In this document: one piece after another, positions 1 to 8,524 of the stretch
Layout: each line of letters opens with the position of its first letter
Position numbering within the stretch: position 1 is the stretch's first letter
IMG/VR virus record: IMGVR_UViG_3300049024_000036
Span: 1 to 30,897 of that record
Reading direction: 5' to 3' (one strand)
Length of the DNA stretch: 30,897 nt
Source: a virus
Notes under the pieces: model-generated
Told to the model about the DNA's origin: nothing
The model's input: only the letters and a program-made list of their open reading frames with translations
Database searches by the model: none
Position numbers and translations under genes: made by a program

Positions 1-459
1 GCGCTGGCCGCTCAGCCCGGCCGAGCGCGCCATCCCCTGCGTGGCCGTGGCCTTCTGACCCATGCCGAGCTGCATGATGGTGCTCAGCCCCGACGTGTAG
101 GCGTCGTCGATCTGCTGCTCGGCCAGGCCCAAGCCCATGCCGGTCGAAGCCGCGCTGTCGTCACCGAGGCCGGTGAGCGCGAGCTTTGACTTGGACGATC
201 CGAGCCCCACGGTGTTTGCGAGGCCGCTCTCCAGCTTGTCGCCAGCGCCCGCAAAGCGCGCGGCGGTCTCGGTGGAAGCGATGCCCTTCGCCTGGCGGCG
301 CTGGGCTGAACCTTGATCGCCCATCCCGGCGACGGACTTGGCCAAGTTGCGTTGGACCGGAAGCCAGCGGGACTTGTAGTCCAGCAGGCGGTTCATAGCG
401 AGATCAGCCAGAGCGCGCTCGCGCTCAGTCTCCTTGACGCCTTCCTTCTTGCCGCTCAT
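1..459 (-). CDS. Virion protein, possible ejection protein (C-terminus cut by window edge)
   Basis: The reading frame opens with ATG at 457-459 and runs off the left edge, giving 153 visible residues. The start of the protein is MSGKKEGVKETER. It is rich in Ala, Gly, Gln and Ser, has predicted helical stretches, and has no signal peptide or membrane segment. It sits last in the visible tail module, after the nozzle-like protein, where podoviruses of this type often encode proteins injected with the DNA; that role is inferred from position only. Its start overlaps the end of the upstream gene by 35 bp, and no strong Shine-Dalgarno sequence is seen. A tail-assembly protein is the main alternative. 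Confidence 0.7.
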   Translation of the reverse strand, partial: MSGKKEGVKETERERALADLAMNRLLDYKSRWLPVQRNLAKSVAGMGDQGSAQRRQAKGIASTETAARFAGAGDKLESGLANTVGLGSSKSKLALTGLGDDSAASTGMGLGLAEQQIDDAYTSGLSTIMQLGMGQKATATQGMARSAGLSGQR

Positions 460-835
460 CGACGTATCGCCAGAACTCGCTTTCGCCTCTCGGCTTCCAT
501 GCGGGCCCCAGACGTCGCGCCCAGCCTCTTCGCACGGATCGAAACGCCACCTTGGTGGCCTTCAGATCGCGTGCCACGGCGAGCACAGCGGGTTCTGCTG
601 CTGCGAAGGCTCCGTGTCGTGCGGCAATGGCCAGCAGCACGAAGGCTTCGAGTTGGTCGGCATTCTCCCCGGGCTCAAGCGTGATGACAAACGTCCCATG
701 CGGCCCCGTGAAAGCGAGCGCGCGGCCGGCGCTGTAGGCGTTGAGCGCATCCTCGGCGCCCGGTGGCAGCGGGCCGAGGTTCGACCAGGTCGCGGCCAGG
801 TCGGCCAGTTCGTAGAGCGTCCCCGAACAGCTCAC
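425..835 (-). CDS. Hypothetical tail-module protein, 136 aa
   Basis: The start is GTG at 833-835, overlapping the stop of the upstream gene as GTGA. This rules out the longer in-frame extension to 1012, which would be nested inside that gene. The protein begins VSCSGTLYELADLAATWSN and has a mixed alpha/beta composition with a basic C-terminal third (RRGWARRLG). I do not recognise a family. It lies between a coiled-coil tail protein and the possible ejection protein, so a minor virion or assembly role is likely. Confidence 0.7.
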   Translation of the reverse strand: MSCSGTLYELADLAATWSNLGPLPPGAEDALNAYSAGRALAFTGPHGTFVITLEPGENADQLEAFVLLAIAARHGAFAAAEPAVLAVARDLKATKVAFRSVRRGWARRLGPAWKPRGESEFWRYVDERQEGRRQGD

Positions 836-1635
836 GGCACCGTGAAGATGGGATCGCCGTCGATGCCGTCGTTGTTCTCGATGCTGATGCCGCCGCCGCT
901 GCTCGTGACGAACACGCGCGTGGTGAGGGTGTCGCCAGCCTTGACCAGGAAGCCATCGGGCAGGTCCAGCAGGCCCAGCATCGGCCCGAGCTTGCGGCGC
1001 AGCAGTCCCCACGTCACGGGTGTGAAGTCATCGAACGGGGAACCGTAGAGGTCTTCGCTGACGAGCAACGCCAGCTCGGGCTGCACGAAGAGCGCAGAGG
1101 AAGTCACCGCGACGCCGAGCGGAACGGCATAGGCTTCATAGGACGGGCTCTGCGTGACGCCACCCACAGCCGCATAGACGGCGCGGCCTGGTTCCAGGCT
1201 GACGCCCGACACCGACATCGTCCCGTACCGACGAACCACGACGATCGCACCAGCTGCACCGGCGGCCTCGGTGAGGCCGATCACCGCGTTGACCGTCAGC
1301 GGGTCGGACGGGTCCACCGGGCTGACGGTGTCGGTGCCCGTGGGGTAGACCGGCACGCCTGCCGCCGTGGCGACGTCCAAGCGCATCGACACACGCGACG
1401 AATCGAACCGGGCCTGCAAGGCGGCGATCTGCTCGCGCATCTGCCGCAGTTCTTCCTGCAGCTGCGCGACCGTGGACACGAGTCCGCCGGCGGCGCTGTT
1501 GGCCGTGAGCTGCGTCACCACGGTGACTTGCCCCTGCAGCTTTGCGAGGTCGGCCCAAAGCCGCTGGAACACACCGTTGATCTCGCGCGGAGTGGCCTCG
1601 CGCACCCCGATGTTCTGCTGCCGGGCCGTCACCAT
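832..1635 (-). CDS. Tail-module structural protein with N-terminal coiled coil, 267 aa
   Basis: The ATG at 1633-1635 starts one base after the stop codon of the nozzle-like gene. Residues about 20-75 form a heptad-like helix (LQEELRQMREQIAALQ), suggesting oligomerisation. The remainder is rich in Val, Gly, Thr and Ser and looks beta-structured, ending GDPIFTVP. This N-terminal coiled coil plus beta C-terminus is common in tail-tip or fibre-adaptor proteins, but no specific family is recognised. A downstream gene is coupled to it by a GTGA overlap. Confidence 0.75.
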   Translation of the reverse strand: MVTARQQNIGVREATPREINGVFQRLWADLAKLQGQVTVVTQLTANSAAGGLVSTVAQLQEELRQMREQIAALQARFDSSRVSMRLDVATAAGVPVYPTGTDTVSPVDPSDPLTVNAVIGLTEAAGAAGAIVVVRRYGTMSVSGVSLEPGRAVYAAVGGVTQSPSYEAYAVPLGVAVTSSALFVQPELALLVSEDLYGSPFDDFTPVTWGLLRRKLGPMLGLLDLPDGFLVKAGDTLTTRVFVTSSGGGISIENNDGIDGDPIFTVP

Positions 1636-1636
1636 C

Positions 1637-3973
1637 TCAGCTCAGCTCCATGACGTCTTCGGACAACTGCACCGTGCGCACGCGCGACGTGCCGATGAAC
1701 TCGATCTCGACGGTGTCGTAGCCCTCGGCCATGGGCAACGTGAAAGGGTTGCCGTCGCTGATCACCCGGTTGAAAAACATCGCACCGTCCGCGTACAGGC
1801 GCAGCACGAGGTTGTCGAAGTCCGCGGCCTTGACCTGGCAGACCTGGAACGCAGTCGGCAGTGGCAGCAGGTGCAGCTTGCCCCGCCAGCGGTAGACGAT
1901 GTGTCCGTCGCCGGCCTCGGCATTGAATTCGTAGATCGTGGCGCCGTCAGGGTCCGGTGCCGTGCTGGGCAATGGCAAGTAGGCGTCGCTGGGCTCGTTG
2001 ACTTCGTCGAGCACCAGGAACAGCTTGTCGGTCAGTGGGTCGGCGTGCGCTGCGGTCGCATGGAAGGACAGGGGCGCCAGGCCGAAGCCATCGGCCTTCA
2101 TGTCGAGGGCGAGTGCAGCGCCCTCCCCCTCGGCCTCATAGAACATCCAGTAGACGTCGTCGTGGGCGAGCGCGCGGATGGTTTCAGGTGCGAGGGCTTG
2201 CCATTGGTCGCGCGTGAACACGCCGCTCGTGAGGTTGCGCACTTGCCCCGTGCCGGCCACGGCGATCAAGCCGTCGGGCGAGGCGAACACCACGCCGATC
2301 CCGGTCAAGTACGCCAGCGAGCGCTGCGCAACGCAGGCCTGCGGAACCTCCAACTTGCTCATGCCGTAGGTGGCAGGATCGTTGCCGGTGGCGAGATAGA
2401 TGAAGTTCTCGGTCCCGATCACCACCGTGGTGTCAATGTTGCCGATGGCCACGATGTCGGTATCGACGGTGAGGCGGTAGCTCACCGGCCATGCGTGCGG
2501 GTAGTTCTGCGCGGAGAAGCACAGCTGGTTGCCGACGAAGCCCACCATGACGCCGTTGGGCAGCGCAAGGATGCCGCGCAGGCCGACAGGGGGCAGGTCC
2601 CATTCCTCGGACGGCAGCAGCTCGCCGAGTTCCGTGTCGTCGAGAGCGTCGATGAACTCTTCTTGCGCCAACGGAATCTCGGTCACCAGCCGGTACACCG
2701 TGCCGGTGGCGCCGGTCACCGCGCGATAGATGCGCTTCGTGGCGATCCCGAATTCCGGGTCGAACCCCGATGGCACGCCGCCCTCGGTGGTCACCGTGAT
2801 GGCCACGCCGTCGGGGCGCAGCACCGTGGCGCTGGGCAAGCTCGGCGCGCTCTCGTCGCCGACGTCGTTCACGTAGGTGAAGAGGTAGGCCGTGGCGGTG
2901 TTGACCGGCGTGTAGTTGGTCGAGCCCGTGGCCTGCACGCGGTAGTTGTCGTAGCGCGTGAAGTACTGGGTGGGGACGGCATCGTCGTTGATGCCGTTGG
3001 CGAAGCCGCACATGTCGCCGTCGTCGAAGGTGCTGGTAGCAGTGACCTCACCCAGGCTTGTGCCCGACGGGTCTTCAATCCACGCCGTGACGGTCTTCTG
3101 TCCGTTTTCCTGCCGCACGACCGTGACGTGCAACGAGTTCCAGACGTCCGCGGCGGGCCCGCAAGCCACGGCGGCGAGGTCGGCTCGCCCGAAGATGCAG
3201 CCCCACCCTGCGGCCTTGGCGATGGTGAGAACCGAATCGTTGTACCAGACACGGATGCCGGAGCCGCCGGCGGTGCACGCCACGTTGACGCAGGCCTGCC
3301 ACCGGTTGATCAGCATGAAGTCCACCGACACCGTGAGCACGTTCACGCCGGTCACGCCGAAGTCACGGTAGGCCCAGGCCTCTTGCCCGGGGTCGCGGTT
3401 CTCGTCGTAGGTGCACAGGTAGCTCGGGGCGGGGTTCCCAGCATCGCCAACCTGCAGGACGGTGGCATACCGCGAGCCGATCAGCGGCGGGTTCGTGGTC
3501 CAGTCCGTGGCGAGCTTGTCCCCCTCGTCGAGCACGTCGATGGTGAAGCTCGTCGGGTTCGGGTCGATGCCCGCGGCGACCGTTGGCACAGAGGTGGGCC
3601 CTGGGACTCCGAGCGGCCGAGTCTCGACGGGGTACGGCGCCGCGCCGGTCGTGGCCATGGCGTAGTTCGTCCACTGCGGCCGGTCGTAGAGATCGGGGCC
3701 CGTGAGGTAGGTGCGCATCGTGGTGTCGCCGGCAATTGCGCCGCGCGCCACGTCCACGTCCGCGCCCCACGACAGCCATGCGTCGCCCAGCTTGAAAATC
3801 GTGCGCACCGGCGCCGCGGTGGCCAGGCTCTGTTCGCTGGCGAATTGCCGCCACGCGTCCAGATCGCCCGACAGCAGACGCGCGTTGGTGGCGTCCTGCG
3901 CAGCGTTGTCTGGCAACGCCCGCGGGGTGATGCGCGGGGCCTCGCCGCGGTACGAGGTGGTTTCGACCTTCAC
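1637..3973 (-). CDS. Tail nozzle / tubular tail-like protein with an inserted LamG-like domain, 778 aa
   Basis: The ATG at 3971-3973 begins MKVETTSYRGEAPRI. The N-terminal part and the region after about residue 380 (YRAVTGATGTVYRLVTEI, then NGVMVGFVGNQLCFS) resemble the large beta-rich tail tube or nozzle proteins of P22/Bcep22-type podoviruses. Roughly residues 205-350 look like a concanavalin A/LamG-type beta-sandwich, with motifs such as WNSLHVTVVRQ and TAWIEDPSG. The protein would form the distal tail tube below the portal and adaptor ring. It follows two adaptor-like genes, which supports this. The nozzle assignment comes from recalled resemblance and order; the domain limits are approximate. 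Confidence 0.75.
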   Translation of the reverse strand: MKVETTSYRGEAPRITPRALPDNAAQDATNARLLSGDLDAWRQFASEQSLATAAPVRTIFKLGDAWLSWGADVDVARGAIAGDTTMRTYLTGPDLYDRPQWTNYAMATTGAAPYPVETRPLGVPGPTSVPTVAAGIDPNPTSFTIDVLDEGDKLATDWTTNPPLIGSRYATVLQVGDAGNPAPSYLCTYDENRDPGQEAWAYRDFGVTGVNVLTVSVDFMLINRWQACVNVACTAGGSGIRVWYNDSVLTIAKAAGWGCIFGRADLAAVACGPAADVWNSLHVTVVRQENGQKTVTAWIEDPSGTSLGEVTATSTFDDGDMCGFANGINDDAVPTQYFTRYDNYRVQATGSTNYTPVNTATAYLFTYVNDVGDESAPSLPSATVLRPDGVAITVTTEGGVPSGFDPEFGIATKRIYRAVTGATGTVYRLVTEIPLAQEEFIDALDDTELGELLPSEEWDLPPVGLRGILALPNGVMVGFVGNQLCFSAQNYPHAWPVSYRLTVDTDIVAIGNIDTTVVIGTENFIYLATGNDPATYGMSKLEVPQACVAQRSLAYLTGIGVVFASPDGLIAVAGTGQVRNLTSGVFTRDQWQALAPETIRALAHDDVYWMFYEAEGEGAALALDMKADGFGLAPLSFHATAAHADPLTDKLFLVLDEVNEPSDAYLPLPSTAPDPDGATIYEFNAEAGDGHIVYRWRGKLHLLPLPTAFQVCQVKAADFDNLVLRLYADGAMFFNRVISDGNPFTLPMAEGYDTVEIEFIGTSRVRTVQLSEDVMELS

Positions 3974-3976
3974 GCG

Positions 3977-4501
3977 TCACACCGGGTTCGTGAGGTCGCC
4001 GTACAGCACGTAGTTGTTCGGCGAAAGCCATCGAAGAAAAGCGACGGCGTGCGGGCCTCGAAGCGCGGGGCCGAGGCCGCTGCGGTATTCGACATTCGTG
4101 CCGCCGTCACCTCCGACAAACAGGTAGCCCGAACCGCCCTGGTAGAACATCACATCGCCGCCTCCGGCGTCGTCGAAGAGGCCGGAGGGAACAACGAGGC
4201 TCGCCGAGTCATTGGACGTCCATGCAATGGCGTTGTTGCGGTCGGTTTCGAGCACGTCGCCGCCATCTTCCAGGGTCCGCCAGGTGCGGTCACCGCCGCC
4301 CCCGCCTTCAGCGGTCACGGTGATGATGTTCGACGAGGTCCCGGTCCCCCGCGTCGCCGTCGTGCCGGTGGAGAAGTTCACCGTGTCGGCGTCGCGTCCC
4401 CCGAGGTTCACACCGCCGTTCTGGAACTGCAACCCGAGCGGGAATTCCTGCGGGGTCTGCGGAGGAAAGCCGGTTGCTGGGGTGATCTCGAAACCTGGCA
4501 T
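3977..4501 (-). CDS. Hypothetical virion protein, 174 aa
   Basis: The start ATG shares one base with the stop of the preceding gene (TGATG at 4499-4503). The protein begins MPGFEITPATGFPPQTPQEF and is rich in Gly, Thr and Asn, with short beta-type segments (SNIITVTAEGGGGGD, YLFVGGDGGTNVEYR) and no helices of note. The frame ends three bases before the nozzle-like gene starts. I do not recognise the family. Composition and position suggest a beta-structured minor virion component, possibly a decoration or tail-associated protein. Confidence 0.75.
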   Translation of the reverse strand: MPGFEITPATGFPPQTPQEFPLGLQFQNGGVNLGGRDADTVNFSTGTTATRGTGTSSNIITVTAEGGGGGDRTWRTLEDGGDVLETDRNNAIAWTSNDSASLVVPSGLFDDAGGGDVMFYQGGSGYLFVGGDGGTNVEYRSGLGPALRGPHAVAFLRWLSPNNYVLYGDLTNPV

Positions 4502-5151
4502 CACACTCTCCCGACGATGAAGGGCCGCTTGCGGGCCACGACGACCCCGGCGTTGTATTCGCGCTGCTCGTCGGCGCGGGCGTTGTTGATGGCCGCCTGA
4601 AACGCGCGGCGGCGGCGCTCGGCCTGCAAGGGATCGGTCCACGGCTGGTCGGGAATGTCGAGCAGGTAACCCAGCGCCCCGTCTTGCAGCGCCTGGTCCC
4701 ACTTCACGAGCAGCGACTCGGGGATCGAGTTCGTGCCTTTGGTCGGTTGCAGCACCAGCGTCACCGTGAGGTCATAGACCGCATCGGGGGTCGGGTACAG
4801 CGCGATCTGACCTTCGGGCACGTAGGCGTACCGGGTGGGGTGCGAGGGCCGCGTACCCGTGGGCCAGGTCGTCGTGGCCGACACGTGCAGCGGCCACGCC
4901 GTGGTGTTGCCCGAGGTGCGCGCGGCAGACGCAGCTTTGAGCCCGACGATCTCGAGCACCTGGTCGCTGCCGAGGTTGTAGAGCGACGTCCCCGCCTCGG
5001 TCTGCCCGGGCAGCGTCGAGCGCAGCCAGCGCGATTCGCGGCAGAACTTGCGAGCTGCCCGCACGTAGGCTGCGATCAGGGTGGGGTCGGGCGCCTTGCG
5101 CACGATCTGCGCGACATCGGCGATCACGTCGAAAACTGCGACGTTCGGCAT
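4501..5151 (-). CDS. Head-completion / tail adaptor protein, 216 aa
   Basis: The ATG at 5149-5151 begins MPNVAVFDVIADVAQIVRKAP, two bases after the TAG of the preceding gene. The protein has an N-terminal helical part (LIAAYVRAARKFCRESRWLR), a central beta region, and a C-terminal helix (QAERRRRAFQAAINNAR) typical of podovirus head-to-tail adaptor proteins that sit below the portal. The 'YALPPEGQIALYPTP'-like middle, here YVPEGQIALYPTP, is a feature I associate with that family. It ends in a TGATG overlap with the next gene. The family assignment is moderately sure; no catalytic function is expected. Confidence 0.72.
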   Translation of the reverse strand: MPNVAVFDVIADVAQIVRKAPDPTLIAAYVRAARKFCRESRWLRSTLPGQTEAGTSLYNLGSDQVLEIVGLKAASAARTSGNTTAWPLHVSATTTWPTGTRPSHPTRYAYVPEGQIALYPTPDAVYDLTVTLVLQPTKGTNSIPESLLVKWDQALQDGALGYLLDIPDQPWTDPLQAERRRRAFQAAINNARADEQREYNAGVVVARKRPFIVGRV

Positions 5152-5153
5152 GG

Positions 5154-5786
5154 CTACATCCCCACGTTCTGGTTGACCTTGGGAGCCACCGCGACCTGTG
5201 CCACGCTCTTGAGGCCGAGGCTTTGCCGGAACTCCTGCATGTAGCCGCCCGACTTGCCGAGGTCTTGCCGCTTCGTGTTCTTCGCATAGGCCCGGGCCAG
5301 CGTGAAGCACTCCAACGGGTACTGGTAGACGTCGAGCAGGCCGATTTCTTCGCCGAGAGCCACGGCGGCCGGCGTCATGCCGTAGAGCACTTCGAGGCTA
5401 CCGGTCCCGTCGTTGGGCGGGGCCACATCGAAGCGGCGCGGGTCGCGCGGGTCGGCACACCAGTGCATCACGCCGGACTCGGGTGTTGCCGCTGGCCAGA
5501 AGCGGTTCATGTGGTCGAGCAACTCGCGGTCCACCAGCGTGGCGACGCGACCGGTGGCCTCGTTGTCGCCGCAGTCGAGGATGGCGACGCCGCCGGCGGG
5601 CAGCTGCTGCTTGGTGCCCGCCACCAGCGCCAGATACTCGCGCACCGTGTAGGCGTCAGGCTTGAGCAGCACGACGGTGCGCCGGGCCTCGTTGAGGTAG
5701 CCCAGCAGCTCGTCGTCGCTCCACGTCGCCGCCTGGGCGTCAATCAGCGTGACGCGGCAGGCGTTGACGATCACCGAGGCCAGCAT
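5154..5786 (-). CDS. Head-tail adaptor-like protein (DUF6682-type), 210 aa
   Basis: The ATG at 5784-5786 begins MLASVIVNACRVTLIDAQA. The pattern of a short helix, then WSDDELLGYLNEARRTVV, then a central domain and a C-terminal helix with YPLECFTLARAYAKNTKR matches the phage adaptor family often labelled DUF6682. These proteins bind the portal and connect it to the tail. It is directly followed by a second adaptor-like gene. The C-terminus (VAPKVNQNVGM) is probably flexible. The family name is from memory and not checked by search. Confidence 0.75.
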   Translation of the reverse strand: MLASVIVNACRVTLIDAQAATWSDDELLGYLNEARRTVVLLKPDAYTVREYLALVAGTKQQLPAGGVAILDCGDNEATGRVATLVDRELLDHMNRFWPAATPESGVMHWCADPRDPRRFDVAPPNDGTGSLEVLYGMTPAAVALGEEIGLLDVYQYPLECFTLARAYAKNTKRQDLGKSGGYMQEFRQSLGLKSVAQVAVAPKVNQNVGM

Positions 5787-5789
5787 CGG

Positions 5790-6230
5790 TCAGGTCTCGG
5801 TGTTGTCGCTGGCGCCACCGTCGGGCAGCACGCGCTGTGCGCGCACGGGATCCACACCGGCCAGCTTGGCGACGATCGAACGAATCTTGTTGAGGTGCAG
5901 CGCGGGGTCGATCAGCTCGCCGTACTCGTCTTCGGCGAACTTGATGAGGTCATCCTTCGACGCCTTGGCGATGTCAAAGGGTTCGTCGTCGGCCGGCGGC
6001 GCGGTGTTGATGACACGGCGGCGCTGCGGCTGCCCGGCGAGGTACTTCATGCGCTCTTCGAGCGTTGCCTTGATGTCGCCGTGATAGGGCCGGAAACGCT
6101 GCTTCTTGGCGATCAGCGGCACATTGGGCATGAGCACGCCGTCGTCGCGGATCAGGAACGGCACCGACTTGTTCTGGCGGTTCTTGCCACGGTGTTCGGC
6201 GACTCGCGCCTCGAATTTGTCGTCGATCAT
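5790..6230 (-). CDS. Hypothetical virion-module protein, 146 aa
   Basis: I chose ATG at 6228-6230 because a GGAG sequence lies seven bases upstream of it; a GTG at 6242 would place that sequence inside the gene. The protein begins MIDDKFEARVAEHRGKNRQN and is hydrophilic, with a basic centre (QPQRRRVINTAPP) and an acidic stretch (KDDLIKFAEDEYGELID). Residues about 85-105 resemble the LEM/SAP-like 'lysine-leucine-glutamate' helix pairs seen in small phage head proteins. It lies immediately after the terminator that closes the coat module. Function unknown. Confidence 0.75.
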   Translation of the reverse strand: MIDDKFEARVAEHRGKNRQNKSVPFLIRDDGVLMPNVPLIAKKQRFRPYHGDIKATLEERMKYLAGQPQRRRVINTAPPADDEPFDIAKASKDDLIKFAEDEYGELIDPALHLNKIRSIVAKLAGVDPVRAQRVLPDGGASDNTET

Positions 6231-6251
6231 GGAGTTCTCCACATCAGGTGT

Positions 6252-6282
6252 GAAAAAGCCCCGGCCACGAATGGCCAGGGCT
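6252..6282 (-). terminator. Rho-independent terminator with UUCG loop
   Basis: Read on the minus strand, an 11-base-pair stem (AGCCCTGGCCA pairing with TGGCCGGGGCT, one G-T wobble) encloses the loop TTCG and is followed directly by five T residues (6253-6257). It lies 18 bases after the stop codon of the 68-residue gene. It would stop or attenuate leftward transcription after the coat module. This is the clearest terminator in the window. Confidence 0.88.
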
Positions 6283-6299
6283 GGGGCTCAGCGCCGCGA

Positions 6300-6506
6300 T
6301 CAGGAACCCGTCGGCGTGGTGCTGGGGGTCAGTGCGCGTTTGAAGGTGCCGGAGGTGCTGCCGCCGCCGCCCGGCTGGTTCGTGAGCGGCTTGTGCGGGT
6401 AGCGGGCCTTGGCCTTGCCGCCGTTTTTCTCGCGCTCGCCGCCGATGATGTTCGGGGTCTGCTTGATCGGCATGCCGGGGCCGTAGGGGGTCTTGCTCGT
6501 GTCCAT
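6300..6506 (-). CDS. Small Gly/Lys/Pro-rich head-module protein, 68 aa
   Basis: The ATG at 6504-6506 is preceded by AAGGAG eight bases upstream. The product begins MDTSKTPYGPGMPIKQTPN and is basic and disordered-looking, with GGEREKNGGKAKARY in the middle and a Ser/Thr-rich end. Small genes directly after the coat gene often encode decoration or minor head proteins, but I recognise no family here. It is bracketed by a GAAA-loop hairpin upstream and the UUCG terminator downstream. Confidence 0.75.
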   Translation of the reverse strand: MDTSKTPYGPGMPIKQTPNIIGGEREKNGGKAKARYPHKPLTNQPGGGGSTSGTFKRALTPSTTPTGS

Positions 6507-6542
6507 CGTGATGGCTCCTTGTGTGAGCGTTGAAGGTGGACC

Positions 6543-6564
6543 GGGGAGACCTTTCGGCCTCCCC
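6543..6564 (-). other. GAAA-loop hairpin after the coat gene
   Basis: Minus-strand reading gives GGGGAGGCC, loop GAAA, GGTCTCCCC: nine pairs with one G-T wobble. It begins eight bases after the coat stop codon. No T-run follows, so it is not a canonical terminator. It may protect the coat mRNA 3' end or partly attenuate transcription. Confidence 0.65.
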
Positions 6565-6571
6565 TGTCCGA

Positions 6572-7504
6572 TCAGCCGCGGCTGATCACGGCGGTGCCGA
6601 TGTAGCTCGGCTCGACGGCTTCGAAGCCGTAGACCATCAGGCCCTGGACCAAGTAGCCGAAGTCGTTGGGGTTGTCGATCATGCGCAGCTCGGTGATCTG
6701 CGAAGCGAACGTGAGTCCGGCCGAGTGGCCGAACATCGCGTAGGTCGCAGCGGCCGCCGGGCTGTTCTGCGTCAGCAGCGAGCGCGACTGGTAGATCGTG
6801 AAGCGATCCACCTCGCCGACCTTGCCGTTGCGCAGGATCGAGATGCCGTCACCGGTCAGGCTGGCGATCTTCAGATCGCTGCGCTTGATGCGGCTGATGG
6901 CCCAGGGCGGCAGCACCATCCAGCGGCCTTCGTCGCTGACGCTCTGCTCGTCGAGCACCTGGCCGCAGTCGACAACGAAGTCCACTACGTTGGAGGCGCT
7001 GATCGAGCGCGGCGCGGCGGCCGAGCCCATGTCGATGTCGTTGGAGTCGGCGCCGGCCGTGGTGCCGCTGTTGTCGGTCGACACGTCCGCCGGGATCGTC
7101 TCCAGCATGTCGGCATCGGCGGCGATGCGCAGCTTGATGCTGCCGTCGTTCGCAAAGATGTCGGCCATGTCCAGGTCGGACTGGCGGGCGTCCACCGTGC
7201 TCACGGCCACGGCAAAGCTCTTGCCCTGGTCGATCGACAGCGTCACCGAGTTGCGCGAGGGGTACTCGTTCGACAGGCCCTGGCCGATCACGTAGTCGCT
7301 CACGGTCACGTCCGGGATGGTCCGGATGATCACGTTCGAGCCCATGCCCGTGATGTCGCCCTCGTAGTCGGTCGAGGCGATCTCGCCGAAGACGGTGGTC
7401 TTGTAGAACTTCTCGACCAGCTTGCCCGAGTAGACCTCGGGGTCGTAATTGATGGTCCCGCTGGGACCGTAGTCCGGAATACCGGACGCGCGTGGCACAC
7501 CCAT
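6572..7504 (-). CDS. Major capsid (coat) protein, 310 aa
   Basis: The ATG at 7502-7504 follows a strong GGAG site (TTCAGGAGAACACC). The protein begins MGVPRASGIPDYGPSGTIN. The segment LVEKFYKTTVFGEIAS near residue 30, the early VIIRTIPDVTV strand, and the C-terminal MFGHSAGLTFASQITELR and YGFEAVEPSYIG segments fit the coat proteins of podoviruses with HK97-type folds. It lies directly after the scaffold gene, the standard order. It forms the icosahedral shell. No protease gene is seen, so a P22-like assembly without proteolytic maturation is likely, by inference. Confidence 0.85.
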   Translation of the reverse strand: MGVPRASGIPDYGPSGTINYDPEVYSGKLVEKFYKTTVFGEIASTDYEGDITGMGSNVIIRTIPDVTVSDYVIGQGLSNEYPSRNSVTLSIDQGKSFAVAVSTVDARQSDLDMADIFANDGSIKLRIAADADMLETIPADVSTDNSGTTAGADSNDIDMGSAAAPRSISASNVVDFVVDCGQVLDEQSVSDEGRWMVLPPWAISRIKRSDLKIASLTGDGISILRNGKVGEVDRFTIYQSRSLLTQNSPAAAATYAMFGHSAGLTFASQITELRMIDNPNDFGYLVQGLMVYGFEAVEPSYIGTAVISRG

Positions 7505-7534
7505 GGTGTTCTCCTGAAGTGGTTGCCAGCCGCC

Positions 7535-8524
7535 TTAAGCAGCTGTTCTCGACTTCAGCCGTGCCTCGAACTCAGCCCGCTCTTTGTCCGTCACAAACCG
7601 TGGATCGCGCGGGTTGCGGATCGTCGAAGCGCGCTTGTAGAACTCGCGTTTCTCGGCTTCCGTGGGGTAACCCTGCCCAGGCGCAGCTGCAGCAGCTGCC
7701 GGGCTTGCCCCGGCCACCGTCGTGCGCGCTGGCGCAACAGGCGGTGCCGGGCGGTGCTGGCTCTTCTCGAACGCCTTGAAGACCGTGGCTACACCCGCAG
7801 CGTTGAGGCTGCTGCGGTGCTGGCTCAGGATCGCCTGGCGTTGCAGCCCCGAGGCTTCGTCGTCTTCGGCCAGCCATGCCAGCCAGGCGTCGGTCTTGTT
7901 GACCTCTTCCCAGCGGGGGAACAGCTCGGTGAGCTTTTCCCAGAACTGTTCGGCCTTGCGCTGCTTCTCGGTCTGAGCATCAGCGGCAGCCTTGTCCTTG
8001 ATGGGCTTGACCTCGGCGTCGATCAATGCCTGGGCCTGCTGCTGCGCCGCCGTGATGGCGGCGTGTGCCATGGCCTGGCATTGGTCTTCGCCGAAACGTT
8101 CGATCTGTTCGGGGGTGAAGAACGTGGCCGCATCAGCGGATGGGCTCTTCACGGTGCCTGCTTCGAGCGCTTGCACTCGCGCTTTCAGTTCGGTGATCTC
8201 CAGATCCTTCGCCGCCAGCTGCTCGCCGTGCTGAACCTGCTGGGTTCGCAGCATTCCCTGGGTCACGTTGAAGCGTTGACGCCAGTAAGCCGGATCGTTC
8301 TCCCGTGGGTCGACCACGGGGGCAGGTGTTGCAGGGGCTGCGCTGTGTTCAGGCAGAAGGGAATCGGGGTCGGTGACGGCCGCCGCCGGAGCGTTCGCCA
8401 CATCGGGCGGGATCGCTGCAACGGGGGCGGCGTTCTTCGCTTCGAGCTTGCTGTTGACGCGACGCATTTGCTCGCGCACGGCCCGAGGAAGGCGGGGGTC
8501 GTTCTGACTGGCTTCAGTCGTCAT
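7535..8524 (-). CDS. Capsid scaffolding protein, 329 aa
   Basis: I chose ATG at 8522-8524 (MTTEASQNDPRLPRAV) because GGAG lies six bases before it; the codon seven residues upstream lacks this. The protein is strongly helical and charged, with an Ala/Pro-rich N-terminal linker, a coiled coil around residues 95-130 (AAKDLEITELKARVQALEA), further Ala/Gln-rich helices, and a basic C-terminus (RAEFEARLKSRTAA). This layout and the position directly before the coat gene are typical of scaffolding proteins, whose basic C-terminus binds the coat protein during procapsid assembly. Confidence 0.82.
   Translation of the reverse strand: MTTEASQNDPRLPRAVREQMRRVNSKLEAKNAAPVAAIPPDVANAPAAAVTDPDSLLPEHSAAPATPAPVVDPRENDPAYWRQRFNVTQGMLRTQQVQHGEQLAAKDLEITELKARVQALEAGTVKSPSADAATFFTPEQIERFGEDQCQAMAHAAITAAQQQAQALIDAEVKPIKDKAAADAQTEKQRKAEQFWEKLTELFPRWEEVNKTDAWLAWLAEDDEASGLQRQAILSQHRSSLNAAGVATVFKAFEKSQHRPAPPVAPARTTVAGASPAAAAAAPGQGYPTEAEKREFYKRASTIRNPRDPRFVTDKERAEFEARLKSRTAA

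Noticed and set aside
1367-4600. Plus-strand open frame of 1077 codons
   Set aside because: Antisense to the nozzle-like and adaptor genes; Arg/His/Ala-rich composition typical of a GC-biased shadow frame, with no start signal.
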